Below, in pieces: positions 1-8,032 of a stretch of DNA of 35,700 nt. Location of the stretch: contig NKIR01000018.1 of assembly GCA_002255985.1 (NCBI GenBank), positions 1-35,700 on the forward strand, in the 5' to 3' direction. Origin of the DNA: Sphingomonadaceae bacterium PASS1 (GTDB lineage: Bacteria > Pseudomonadota > Alphaproteobacteria > Sphingomonadales > Sphingomonadaceae). Below the pieces are notes generated by a model. The model had not been told where the DNA came from and ran no database searches. It was given only the letters and a program-made list of their open reading frames with translations. Position 1 is the stretch's first letter; each line of letters begins with the position of its first letter. A program made the translations under genes and the position numbers.

Positions 1-59
1 CCACTGGTCAAAGCGATCCGGACGGCCTCTTGCTTGAAATCTTCTGTATGCTTCATCAT
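1..59 (-). CDS. IS3-family transposase OrfA, N-terminal end only
   Basis: The first 19 codons read MMKHTEDFKQEAVRIALTS, the typical opening of IS3-family (IS407/IS1222-like) OrfA proteins, which carry a helix-turn-helix DNA-binding domain. Two adjacent ATG codons (59 and 56) could serve as start; the AAGGAG ribosome site lies 8 bases before the first. The rest of the gene is outside the window. In this family OrfA is fused to the DDE-type OrfB by programmed frameshifting to make the active transposase. Confidence 0.75.
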   Translation of the reverse strand, partial: MMKHTEDFKQEAVRIALTS

Positions 60-124
60 CTCTTCGGTCTCCTTGTATGAGTGTTTAACTCTCAAGTGAC
101 CGGCACGAAACCGTTACAAGTCCA
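1..124 (-). mobile_element. Right-hand end of an IS3-family insertion sequence (partial)
   Basis: On the minus strand the element appears to begin at position 124 with TGGACTTGTAACGG, a TG-starting terminus as expected for IS3-family ends. It is followed by a leader, a strong AAGGAGA ribosome site (about 68-74) and the start of a transposase OrfA at 59. The element runs off the left edge of the window, so the other terminus, OrfB and any target duplication cannot be seen. The boundary is placed where the interrupted leucine-dehydrogenase reading frame stops making sense. Confidence 0.75.
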
Positions 125-409
125 TGCTGAGGCGCGATCCATATCGGGATGGTCCATCACCACGGTCTTTCCACCGCCTGCATCGAGCCCGGCGATAGCA
201 CATTTCAGCGTCATCGCAGAAGACAGCTTGCGTTCATCGGCAAATGCATCAATCGTCGTTCGATAGGGCTGCGTCCGGATACCGCCGCATGCAGGCCCTA
301 GTGTCACATCATCGATCGCGATGATCGCACGTAATCCGCTTGCCGCGTCGTTGAGCGCGATGATCCGATGCGCGCCGGTTTCGGCCATCACTTCGAACAG
401 TTCGGTCAT
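125..409 (-). pseudogene. Leucine/valine dehydrogenase-like gene, N-terminal part, cut by IS insertion
   Basis: About 95 codons from ATG at 409 resemble the start of Glu/Leu/Phe/Val dehydrogenases, which oxidatively deaminate branched-chain amino acids with NAD. Visible landmarks are the GPACGGIR segment, the catalytic-lysine region ending SSAMTLKCAIAGL, and the GGGK turn. After the ASA codons the sequence passes directly into the IS3-type terminus at 124, and the frame then runs about ten codons through IS DNA before a stop. The NAD-binding domain is absent from the window, so the product cannot be functional as seen. If the insertion is simple, the rest of the gene may lie beyond the IS to the left. 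No strong ribosome site precedes the ATG. Confidence 0.75.
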
Positions 410-557
410 TCCAATGTTTCCATCAGGTGCGGCAACAGGAACATGCGCGGAACGATGCTGGAGATGTATAGCCGTTCGTCCAGGGTGTAGCCACGCCGTC
501 TTTACTTAGTCCCTTTGGATCTATTGTCCGGAAGAACCGGTCAGAGATATGGGCCGA

Positions 558-2762
558 CTAGAACTTCATGCTCGCTCGCACATTCCACATCCGCGGCAGC
601 GACAACTGTATGTTCTGATTGGCACCTACCCCCGGGAAGCCAAAACCGCCCGGTCCGATTGAAACAGGCACCTGATTGTTGAACACGTTGCTGACATTGA
701 AAGCTAGGCGAAATCTCTCATCGACTTCGGCTTCAATCGACATGTCAACAGAGTCGCGAGAAGGAATGCGCAGCGCTGTGCTGTTATCGCGATCTTGAAA
801 GAAGCCGTCAACATAGCTGTATTGTGCGCGTCCGCCCAGAGTAAGCCTGTCGCTGACAGGCACGCGTAGCGTTCCTGTTAAGCTTGCAGTAAGTTCGGGC
901 GAATTTGGAATGCGGTTACCGTCAAAAATCAACGGTAAACTACCTGCAGTAGTATCGCGATAGTCTTTGAACCGAGCATTAGCGTAACCAAGCGTTCCAA
1001 CGACGGTGAAAGGCTTGAAAGGTCTAACCCTTACCTCTCCTTCGAAGCCCCGGATTCGAGCACTGGCAGCGTTAGAAACGACTGCAATAAGTGCCCCGCC
1101 ACCACCCAGTACCGGCACCAACTTGGCAGTCTGGATATCACCATAGTTCTGCTCGAACGCCGACAAAGCAAACCCAAGATCACCGTTCAGAACGTCACCT
1201 TTCAGTCCAACTTCATAGTTGGTCAACTGCTCGCGATTGAAGCGCAGTTGTTTAAACGATGTGATCGAAAAGCTTGTGACATTGTCAAGGTTCCAGCCGC
1301 CACTCTTATAGCCGCGAGACGCAGTACCATAGATCGAAATATTTGGTGCGAACTTGTAACGCACAGTGACCAGCGGCGAGAAATCCGTGTCGGATCCTTT
1401 ATCGGTTTCGCGTGGCAGGCTTGGCGCCACAAACGGGAAGCCTTGCTGAAGGAAGTCGAGAGATTGCTGCTCGTAAGTTAGCCGCGTGCCAAGGGTAAGG
1501 GTCAGTCGAGGAAGTGCTTCCCAGTCGGCGTTGACAAAGCCGGCAAAGGACTCTGATCCGACAACTCCGCTCGTGAAACCCTTCAAGCCTCGCAGGAATC
1601 CTGGAACATTGGAAATGTTACCAAACGTGCTAGACGCATAGCCGTCCACTTCCTGCTTGAAATAGTAGAGCCCCCCCACGAAAGAAAACGTCGGGCTCAA
1701 ATTTCCACCTAGGCGCAACTCCTGAGAGAATTGCCATTGATCCTGCTTTTTCTGACTGTCTACAACCGCCAGTGGACCGAAGTCTGGGTCATTGTTGCGC
1801 AGCGAAGACGCGGTTCGGTAAGCGGTAATCGAAGTCAGCGTCAGGTCAGTTGAGGTCGACCAGTCGATCTGACCGGAAACACCGAACAGCTCCCGGTTTG
1901 CAATAAGGGGAAGGTTGGTATTGGTCTTGTAGGTGCCTGTGACAGCGCCGTATCCGCTGATCGGCTGCGGTGCGGGAGCAAGCTGGTCTTCGTTCGTGTA
2001 GTCCGCCGACAGCAAGACCGAGACGTCGCTGTTTGGCCGCCAAAGAGCCTTGATCCGACCACCGACGGAATCGATATTCCCGATATCCTGCCCATCAAAC
2101 ACATTGATAATGTAGCCGCGCCGAGTGGTTCGGAAGCCACCGATGCTGACAGCAAGCTTGTCTTCTGCAATGGGTCCGGTCAGGAATGAAGAAAGCCGAC
2201 GCTCGTCATAGCTACCGAGTTGCACCGCAGCATCTCCGCTGAACTCAAACTCCGGCTTGCGCGTAGTAATGCTGATCGCGCCAGTGATTGAATTCCGACC
2301 AAAAAGTGTTCCTTGGGGGCCCCTCAGAAATTCAACTCTCTCGGTATCGAACAGCTCCTGGTTGAAGCTGTAGAGTTTTCCTTGAACCACACCGTCGACA
2401 TAAACGCCGACACCTGAATCAAATCCTGCATTAACGCGTGATTGGCTGGCAACGCCACGAACGACGATTACGGACAGAGAGTCATTGCCATTGCTGATAT
2501 TGACAAGATTTGGAACTGAGTTGGCTAGGTCAAGCAGTCGCAACGATGCTTTTTCAGCAATATCGTTCGCCCCCAGCACACTGATCGACAATGGCACATC
2601 GACAATGCGTTCGTCCCGCTTGCGGGCGGTAACCACGATGGTGTTGTCGTTTGCTTCGGTGTTGTCGTTCGCTTCCAGCTCACTGGAGGACGCATCGACT
2701 TCAAGAGCGAATGAAGGAGTGCTGATTAGGATAGCACCAAGAAAAAACGGAAATTTACGCAT
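558..2762 (-). CDS. TonB-dependent outer-membrane receptor 1
   Basis: This 734-residue protein is an outer-membrane beta-barrel that would import a scarce, bulky ligand using TonB energy. The start at 2762 is chosen because GGGGAG lies 8 bases upstream and it gives a clean signal peptide, MRKFPFFLGAILISTPSFA; an ATG at 2786 would put extra residues ahead of it. A TonB-box-like TIVVTAR segment is at residues 41-47, followed by the plug domain with the LRGPQGTLFGRNS signature, and the chain ends in aromatic phenylalanine after a final beta-strand. There is no STN signalling domain, so it is a plain transporter. It closely resembles the receptor at 29868-32039 across plug and barrel. A copy of the shared operator lies 49 bases upstream of the start. 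The ligand is unknown; the neighbourhood suggests a peptide. Confidence 0.93.
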   Translation of the reverse strand: MRKFPFFLGAILISTPSFALEVDASSSELEANDNTEANDNTIVVTARKRDERIVDVPLSISVLGANDIAEKASLRLLDLANSVPNLVNISNGNDSLSVIVVRGVASQSRVNAGFDSGVGVYVDGVVQGKLYSFNQELFDTERVEFLRGPQGTLFGRNSITGAISITTRKPEFEFSGDAAVQLGSYDERRLSSFLTGPIAEDKLAVSIGGFRTTRRGYIINVFDGQDIGNIDSVGGRIKALWRPNSDVSVLLSADYTNEDQLAPAPQPISGYGAVTGTYKTNTNLPLIANRELFGVSGQIDWSTSTDLTLTSITAYRTASSLRNNDPDFGPLAVVDSQKKQDQWQFSQELRLGGNLSPTFSFVGGLYYFKQEVDGYASSTFGNISNVPGFLRGLKGFTSGVVGSESFAGFVNADWEALPRLTLTLGTRLTYEQQSLDFLQQGFPFVAPSLPRETDKGSDTDFSPLVTVRYKFAPNISIYGTASRGYKSGGWNLDNVTSFSITSFKQLRFNREQLTNYEVGLKGDVLNGDLGFALSAFEQNYGDIQTAKLVPVLGGGGALIAVVSNAASARIRGFEGEVRVRPFKPFTVVGTLGYANARFKDYRDTTAGSLPLIFDGNRIPNSPELTASLTGTLRVPVSDRLTLGGRAQYSYVDGFFQDRDNSTALRIPSRDSVDMSIEAEVDERFRLAFNVSNVFNNQVPVSIGPGGFGFPGVGANQNIQLSLPRMWNVRASMKF
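2641..2676. repeat. 18-bp tandem duplication inside TonB receptor 1
   Basis: Two back-to-back 18-base units (2641-2658 and 2659-2676) differ at two positions and encode EANDNT twice, just before the TonB-box-like segment. Receptor 2 has no such duplication. It lengthens the flexible linker between signal peptide and TonB box without changing the frame. Confidence 0.8.
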
Positions 2763-2810
2763 TGATTCATCTCCCCATGAAAACACTTATTGCCGATGTT
2801 TAGTGTCAAA

Positions 2811-2826
2811 CGACCGGTCGGTCAAT
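2811..2826 (-). promoter_or_regulatory. Operator A: 16-bp TetR-type site before TonB receptor 1
   Basis: Read on the minus strand this is ATTGACCGACCGGTCG, identical to operator D at 24730 and two mismatches from operators B, C and E. Its core CGACCGGTCG is a perfect 10-bp palindrome, the form expected for a TetR-family dimer. The TTGACC at its 5' side could be a -35 box, with TAAACA 17 bases downstream as a weak -10, so bound regulator would block the promoter. Confidence 0.75.
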
Positions 2827-3259
2827 TAATATTAAGCCGGGCCACCGATGAACCATGTTTTGCGTGTTGAAACCCTGATAACGGCCGTAAATCATTGCGC
2901 CGGAAGGTGATTTTAGGTCGTTCGCTCTTACGCTTTGCCGCGTAAATCGGAGACGATTCGATCCATGTTAGCGTGATGGTGGCATTGTCACAGCAAATCT
3001 ATCGAATCGGTAGCGAGTGTTGGATGTGCTGCCTCGATGACATCTCGCGCCCTATATTGGCCGCGATTTCTATTCGGCAGTTAGGTCGACCAAGGTCAAA
3101 GACTTCTTGATCGCGAACGGTTTTAGCGGCAATGTTTTGTGCCGCTTCCAGTGATCGGATCAAACCTACGGCATCTCGACGTCACATTTCAAATCCTTGA
3201 CCACCATAAGCGGCGAAATAGGTGGCTAGACCCCCTAGTGCGATCAATACTTCCGCTTA
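2827..3259. other. Gene-free stretch with no recognisable feature
   Basis: Upstream of operator A, about 430 bases hold only short, broken frames on both strands with no ribosome sites or family motifs that I recognise. The base composition is more AT-rich than in the neighbouring genes. It probably represents decayed DNA continuous with the M20 remnant to its right; the C-terminal end of that gene may lie here beyond recognition. Confidence 0.4.
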
Positions 3260-3603
3260 GGCAACATGCGCCGGTGCACCGGTTGTTGCCAATCTCTTTA
3301 AGCAGCGCAGAATGGTCGATTGCATTCGCGCCGACAGGCTGCGAAATGTGCCCAGCATCGATAAGGTTCCGGGAATGATATTGACGGTCGGCTTCGTGGA
3401 TTCTTTTCTATCATGACGCCTTAGGCTTGCGGGGCATATTCCAGAACGATATCTTGGGGCCAACAGCAGTGCACAGCTATGGCAGCACAGCAGCACCGTC
3501 CGACCCTTGCCGCTGCCCTGCAAGATAGCGAATTGGTCGGTCGGAGACGAGACTTCACGGCATTCGAGCAGAGCGACGAATTCCTCTATGATGCAAATCA
3601 TGT
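3260..3603 (-). pseudogene. Remnant of an M20-family amidohydrolase/aminoacylase
   Basis: A minus-strand stretch at about 3260-3403 encodes VNIIPGTLSMLGTFRSLSA followed by a LKRLATTGAPAH segment. This matches the NVIP...GT-R...IA..AAAHGA pattern in the dimerisation domain of M20 hippurate/aminoacylase-type hydrolases. Further upstream (about 3480-3520) ILQGSGKGRTVLL resembles the start of the same family's metal-binding domain. The region between is far too short and the expected metal ligands are missing, and a stop follows the last segment. It is therefore read as an internally deleted, dead gene. Identification rests on short motifs and is only moderately sure. Confidence 0.45.
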
Positions 3604-3688
3604 CGAACATAGGTTATTCCGAGTTGCATATTGGCGCGCAATATCTGAACTATACAATCACTGCATTCTGTCTGGGGGTTTTGCTTGG

Positions 3689-4312
3689 TTATGAGGCTTT
3701 CCACGGATGTTTTTCGGGACTGACTATCATGACCCCTGCCAATACCGTTGCGTGAATCATATTCGCGAGCCGGTCGATGCGGATGTTTCCTTCGGGGTTG
3801 TACCAGTTGGATGTTGCATTGATCGTGCCGAAGGCGATGTAGGTCAGAGAGCGCTTCAAATCATTGCGTGAAGCGATTGCCGGATTTAGCCGGATCAATA
3901 TTGATTCTAGCGCATCGACAGGTTCATTTTCGATTGCCTTGATTTGCTCCTGTTGCTCCAGCGGAAGAAATACCATTTCATTGAACAGTACGGGATAATT
4001 GATACGGTACTGCGCGTAGATATTTAGCGCCATCTCGATAAACAGCTTAAGCGACTCTTCAGGGGGCAAGTTTTGTTGGGCGGCGTAGATCAACCCATTG
4101 CGCACTTCATCCACAAACTCTTTCAACAACGCAAAAAGTATGTCTTCCTTCGCTGGAAAATAATGATAAATCCATGCTTTAGATGCGTTGCAAGCCGCCG
4201 ATATCTGCGCAACCGACGTTGCGGTAAAACCCCGTGCCGCAAAAAGATTTGCGGCACTTTCCAGTATCAACCTGCGCTTCGCGCCATGGTCTTTCGAACG
4301 TATGCCTGACAT
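3689..4312 (-). CDS. TetR/AcrR-family regulator 1
   Basis: This 207-residue protein has an N-terminal TetR helix-turn-helix at about residues 10-55, with ANLFAARGFTATSVAQIS and the recognition-helix region NASKAWIYHYFPAKEDIL. A helical C-terminal domain follows that would bind an effector and form dimers. The start at 4312 is preferred over 4339 because AGGA lies 8 bases before it. It stands alone between TonB receptor 1 and the M81 operon, reading the same way as both. It is a candidate to bind the five shared operators; effectors of such regulators in beta-oxidation clusters are often acyl-CoAs. Its recognition region differs from TetR 2 (AW versus SL), so the two may see different sites. 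No copy of the shared operator lies directly before it. Confidence 0.9.
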   Translation of the reverse strand: MSGIRSKDHGAKRRLILESAANLFAARGFTATSVAQISAACNASKAWIYHYFPAKEDILFALLKEFVDEVRNGLIYAAQQNLPPEESLKLFIEMALNIYAQYRINYPVLFNEMVFLPLEQQEQIKAIENEPVDALESILIRLNPAIASRNDLKRSLTYIAFGTINATSNWYNPEGNIRIDRLANMIHATVLAGVMIVSPEKHPWKAS

Positions 4313-4419
4313 TTTCCATTTCCTGCCAAATGCTGCCATCGGTGTAAAGGTTGTTCATGAATATTGCACATTGGATTTGAGTTGGGCTCGGCTTGCAGAA
4401 CTACCGCTTTTTTAATGAA

Positions 4420-5847
4420 TTAAGGTTCTTCAAAATCGGATTTGAAAGGGTCATCGGAAAATGGCCAGATCGTCCTTTTTACACGTTGGAACGGCATATT
4501 GCGCCAATCCGATGCACATACGCCCGGCGCATCGACGACGATGTCGTCATCGGTTATATAGTGAAAATAGGGGTGATAATGCTGCCCCGATTTGACGATA
4601 ATGACTTGCTTGCGCATCAGGTCGATGCCGAATTGCGTGAACAGGTCAGGGGTGTAGGTCTGCCACCTGACACCAATAACGACGATGTCGATCTCTTCAT
4701 GGGCCAGCCATGCGGCCCTCCCGATTGGGACATCAACGCTGGTCAGTGCCGCATTATGCTGCAGCCCCTTGACTTCAACCGCCAGATCAAACGGATCGCC
4801 TGACAAGGAACAGGCCTTGCCTCCGAGGCGCATTGTCAGCTTTGCACCAACACCGGCCTCAAATGCATAATCCAAGGCTAACGGATCGACGAGGTAACCA
4901 AAGGCGATGCGCCGCGCGCCAGCAGTCCTAACGGCGTTAAAAATATAGGTGGAATCGCCCGGCGCGCCGCCGCCAGGATTGTCGGCCAGATCGGCCAGAA
5001 TCGTAGGACCCTCGGTTGCCATCGCAAGAGTCACGGCTTCGTCAAGCGGCACCACAGGCTGTGCAGCATTGCCGCGCATCGCGAACACTTCCATGCCCAG
5101 TTCTTCTGCCAGTTTTTCGCCAAGTTCCGGATCGTTGTCGGTGATGACTACCATATGGGTGCCCATCAGCGGCGTATCGGCGCGGCGGAAGCCATGCACC
5201 AGTGAGATGTCCAATATCCCGTTCTTGCCTTCCATTTCGCGCAGCCGGTTGACGAAGCTTTGCATCGGCTCTCGATTGGTCTGAAACACGTCGGCCATGC
5301 GGCAATCGAAGGTCGATATCACGGGGCGGATGCGCTTTTTTGCTGTATCGATCGCCAAGCGCAGCAGATCCTTTGCGCGTTGCGAGATATCTGTATGGGG
5401 GTTCTCTTTGAAAAAGCATAGCAGGTCCGACGGGCGCACCATGTCGTCGGAAAACTGGCTGTGTGGGTCAAGGCGGGCACCAACCACACATTCATCGCCA
5501 ACGATGGCGCGGATGCGCATAAGCAAATCGCCTTCGCAGTCATCATAGCCCTGTGCGACCATGCCGCCGTGCAGGTCAAGCAGTACGATATCAAGCGGCA
5601 GTGCAGCTTTGACTTGGTCGAGCAATCGATCGCGCAATGTTTCATAGGCGGTGCGTGCAATAGCTGAGCCGGGATGGGCATCCGCGATCAGGCCGGACAA
5701 ATGCGTCCATTGCCTTTCCTTGCAACAGGCCGCCACCAGATCGCGCAACGAATTTGATGGTGGGTCCAACTCGAATGATGCTAGCCCGGTCGGAAGCGGG
5801 GAAAATGTATTGGTTTCGGTCAGGATACCGCCGGTGAACAGCCTCAT
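4420..5847 (-). CDS. M81-family metallopeptidase (MlrC-like), copy 1
   Basis: This 475-residue protein belongs to peptidase family M81, whose best-known member MlrC hydrolyses linear microcystin and its tetrapeptide. Features include the N-terminal GGILTETNTF with Glu11, DLHGGM with His93, and LDPH with Asp127 and His129, the probable zinc ligands by family position. A NPGGGAPGDST glycine loop and a C-terminal KSGQHYHPYF...VDAPG...RTIWPF segment typical of the family follow. The start at 5847 overlaps the stop of the C26 hydrolase by four bases (ATGA). It is the last gene of the operon running left from operator B. Family members vary in substrate, and MlrC activity is inferred only from kinship and context. 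Copy 2 lies at 13668-15110. Confidence 0.9.
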   Translation of the reverse strand: MRLFTGGILTETNTFSPLPTGLASFELDPPSNSLRDLVAACCKERQWTHLSGLIADAHPGSAIARTAYETLRDRLLDQVKAALPLDIVLLDLHGGMVAQGYDDCEGDLLMRIRAIVGDECVVGARLDPHSQFSDDMVRPSDLLCFFKENPHTDISQRAKDLLRLAIDTAKKRIRPVISTFDCRMADVFQTNREPMQSFVNRLREMEGKNGILDISLVHGFRRADTPLMGTHMVVITDNDPELGEKLAEELGMEVFAMRGNAAQPVVPLDEAVTLAMATEGPTILADLADNPGGGAPGDSTYIFNAVRTAGARRIAFGYLVDPLALDYAFEAGVGAKLTMRLGGKACSLSGDPFDLAVEVKGLQHNAALTSVDVPIGRAAWLAHEEIDIVVIGVRWQTYTPDLFTQFGIDLMRKQVIIVKSGQHYHPYFHYITDDDIVVDAPGVCASDWRNMPFQRVKRTIWPFSDDPFKSDFEEP

Positions 5848-6590
5848 ACCCGGCCAGTCCCTTCTGCACAAGCCGTGACAAAGGCTTTAAGGATAAGGCG
5901 GTCGCCATCACTGATGTGAAATTCCGGATGCCATTGCAGCGCCATCCAGAATGTGCCGGATGGGCGTTCAACGGCCTCGACCACTCCGTCATCTGATGTC
6001 GCTGATACGGTCAGGCCGGGTGCGGCTTGCGTTACGCCCTGGGAGTGTCCGCTGTTCACCGGCAAGCGCGGCTCGCCGACTATAGCAGCTAGCCTAGTTC
6101 CATGCTTGATAACAACGTCATGGACATGTTTGTCAAAGCCGCATGTTCGCCCAGCATCTGCATGGTGGGACCAAGCCGCGTTGGAAGCCTCCAGATTGGG
6201 AACGATCGTGCCGCCCGCTGCAACATTCATTGTCTGAAAACCCCCGCAGATGCCTAGTATGGGTACATTTCGCGCCTCCGCCGCCGCGATAAGGGCAAGC
6301 TCGAAACGAGTCCGTTGCACCTTTTCGGCTGGAAGATCTTCAGTAGCTGCAAAATCGACAAGCTGCGGGGATGGAAATTGCCATCCGCCTCCGGCAATCA
6401 TCACCCCATCGAGCCGTTCGAGATAGGTGTCGATAGCTTCAATGTCATGCGGAAGCATTACCAAGGCGGCGCCAGCTTCCGCCATCGCTTTGCCGTTTTG
6501 AGCATCAAGAAAATAGAAATCCCGGGGCGGATGTGCCTTGTTTTCAATTGCGATGTCTAGCGTTATGCCGATCAGCGTTTTTGCCATCAT
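5844..6590 (-). CDS. Class I glutamine amidotransferase-like gamma-glutamyl hydrolase (peptidase C26, PuuD-like)
   Basis: The 248-residue protein has the C26/PuuD layout: an N-terminal GIT beta-strand, the DGVMIAGGG turn at about 61-69, nucleophile Cys115 in GICGGFQ, and the His221-Pro-Glu223 end of the catalytic triad in QWHPEF. PuuD cleaves the gamma-glutamyl bond of gamma-glutamyl-GABA; related enzymes open other gamma-linked glutamate amides. PuuD has CRG after the nucleophile-bearing turn, whereas this protein has CGG, so the substrate may differ. It overlaps the aminotransferase upstream and the M81 gene downstream by four bases each, so all three are probably translated in series. In a peptide pathway a role in cutting an iso-glutamyl bond is attractive but unproven. 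Confidence 0.88.
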   Translation of the reverse strand: MMAKTLIGITLDIAIENKAHPPRDFYFLDAQNGKAMAEAGAALVMLPHDIEAIDTYLERLDGVMIAGGGWQFPSPQLVDFAATEDLPAEKVQRTRFELALIAAAEARNVPILGICGGFQTMNVAAGGTIVPNLEASNAAWSHHADAGRTCGFDKHVHDVVIKHGTRLAAIVGEPRLPVNSGHSQGVTQAAPGLTVSATSDDGVVEAVERPSGTFWMALQWHPEFHISDGDRLILKAFVTACAEGTGRV

Positions 6591-7918
6591 GCCGTCCTTT
6601 GAATGCCGGCGTCTATCGCCAATGCTAATTTATCGGTTATCTCCTCGACATGGCTTGCATCGATAATAAAAGGCGGGGCGAGCAAGACATGGTCGCCTGA
6701 TATGCCATCGGCCGTGCCAAACCCTGGATAGCACAGTAGCCCAAGTTCCATTGCTGCAGGTTGGATTGCGTTCCAAACCATGCGGTCGGCGGCGAAAGTT
6801 TTTCGGGTCTCACGATCGGCCACAAGTTCCAGGCCGATCAAAAGCCCGCGGCCGCGGATGTCGCCGACATGGGGGTGATTTGCAAAGCGCTCCTTCAATA
6901 GACCGCTCAGTGCGTCACCTTGCTTACGTACATTATTGAGCAGATCCTGTTCTTCGAGCGTCTTAAGGACAGCTAACCCAGCGGCTGCGGCTGTGGCATG
7001 GCCGTTATAGGTGTGGCCGTGGAAGAAAAAGCCTCGCCCATTGGAGATGGCCTGCACAACATGGTCAGCAACCAAAATTGCGCTCAACGCTTGGTAACCA
7101 GCCCCAAGCCCTTTGGCCAAAACTGCAATATCAGGAACAATGCCGTCTTGTTCACATGCCAAGTATGTTCCGCAACGGCCAGCTCCTGCCAGAATTTCAT
7201 CTAGGACAAGCAGGACGCCATGCTTGCGGCAAACCGCTTGCATCGCCTTGAAATAGCCCGGCAGCGGCTCGATCGCACCTGCGGTTGCGCCAACAACGGT
7301 TTCAGCGACGAAGGCGGCAACTGTTTCCGGCCCAAGCGTTTCGATCCGATCGTCTAGTTCCTGCGCCAATCGGGCGACATAAGCTTCGTCGCTCTCTTGC
7401 CCGCCTTGTTCGCGATAGGGATAGCAAGCTGAGACAAAATGTGTTTCGGGAAGGAACGGTTCAAAAAGCATCCTACGCGGATAATTGCCGCTGATTGCCA
7501 AGCTGCCTATCGTGCAACCATGGTAGCTTTGCTTGCGTGAAATGAAGCGGGTTCGGCGAGGTTGACCGATTTCGTTCTGATATTGCAGCGCGAGTTTGAG
7601 CGCACCATCCATCGACTCCGATCCGCCTGAACCGGGATAGACCCAATCGAGCCCCTTTGGCGTTGCCGCGATCAGCGCTTCGGCATACCGTTCTATGACC
7701 TCTGTGGTGAAATAGGCGTTGTACAGATAGGGCATGCTGTGCGTTTGCTTGCAAATCGCGTCGGCAATTTTAGTTGCGCTGTGCCCCAGACATGACACGC
7801 CGGCACCGGACGCAGCATCAAGATAACGCTTACCGTTCGCGTCGATGACATAAGGTCCATCGCCGCCAACAGCGACGGGATATTCAGCCTTTAATAGGCG
7901 GCGCATCAATCCTGTCAT
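6587..7918 (-). CDS. Class III PLP-dependent aminotransferase
   Basis: This 443-residue protein is a fold-type I, class III (omega) aminotransferase. PLP-site features include SGGSESMDGALKLAL at about 97-111, the SYHG motif at 131-134, LVLDEI with Asp240 pairing with the PLP ring nitrogen, and Lys269 in LAKGLGAGY as the Schiff-base lysine. Family members transfer amino groups from omega-amines, beta-amino acids or amino alcohols. It is the first gene of the operon leaving operator B, with GAGGG before the ATG and a predicted promoter at 7940-7968. Its company with peptidases and CoA ligases makes a beta-amino acid a plausible donor. The specific substrate cannot be read from sequence. Confidence 0.92.
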   Translation of the reverse strand: MTGLMRRLLKAEYPVAVGGDGPYVIDANGKRYLDAASGAGVSCLGHSATKIADAICKQTHSMPYLYNAYFTTEVIERYAEALIAATPKGLDWVYPGSGGSESMDGALKLALQYQNEIGQPRRTRFISRKQSYHGCTIGSLAISGNYPRRMLFEPFLPETHFVSACYPYREQGGQESDEAYVARLAQELDDRIETLGPETVAAFVAETVVGATAGAIEPLPGYFKAMQAVCRKHGVLLVLDEILAGAGRCGTYLACEQDGIVPDIAVLAKGLGAGYQALSAILVADHVVQAISNGRGFFFHGHTYNGHATAAAAGLAVLKTLEEQDLLNNVRKQGDALSGLLKERFANHPHVGDIRGRGLLIGLELVADRETRKTFAADRMVWNAIQPAAMELGLLCYPGFGTADGISGDHVLLAPPFIIDASHVEEITDKLALAIDAGIQRTA

Positions 7919-7939
7919 TGGGCCCTCATTTGTTTCTAA

Positions 7940-7968
7940 CTTATATCATTTACCGTCCGGTCGTTTAA
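7940..7968 (-). promoter_or_regulatory. Predicted promoter of the aminotransferase-C26-M81 operon
   Basis: On the minus strand a TTAAAC box (7963-7968) and TATAAG (7940-7945) are 17 bases apart, placed about 22 bases before the aminotransferase ATG. Operator B fills the spacer, so a bound repressor would block polymerase. Both boxes are imperfect, and the call rests on spacing and position. Confidence 0.5.
7948..7963 (+). promoter_or_regulatory. Operator B: TetR-type site between the aminotransferase and dppBC operons
   Basis: The plus strand reads ATTTACCGTCCGGTCG, 14 of 16 bases identical to operators A and D. It lies in the short region between two divergent operons and can regulate both. 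It overlaps the predicted leftward promoter. Confidence 0.7.
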
Positions 7969-8032
7969 TGCATTGCATTGGGCGATAGTCTGCGTCAACA
8001 TGTATATGAGATCCAAGGAAAGGGGAAAGCAA

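Noticed and set aside
533-545. GAACCGGTCAG near the end of TonB receptor 1, resembling the operator core
   Set aside because: Only the inner part matches, the flank TTGACC is absent, and the site is not before an intact gene.
3139-3755. Several open frames of 60-80 codons on the plus strand between TonB receptor 1 and TetR 1
   Set aside because: No ribosome sites, no family motifs, and they overlap the M20 remnant on the other strand.
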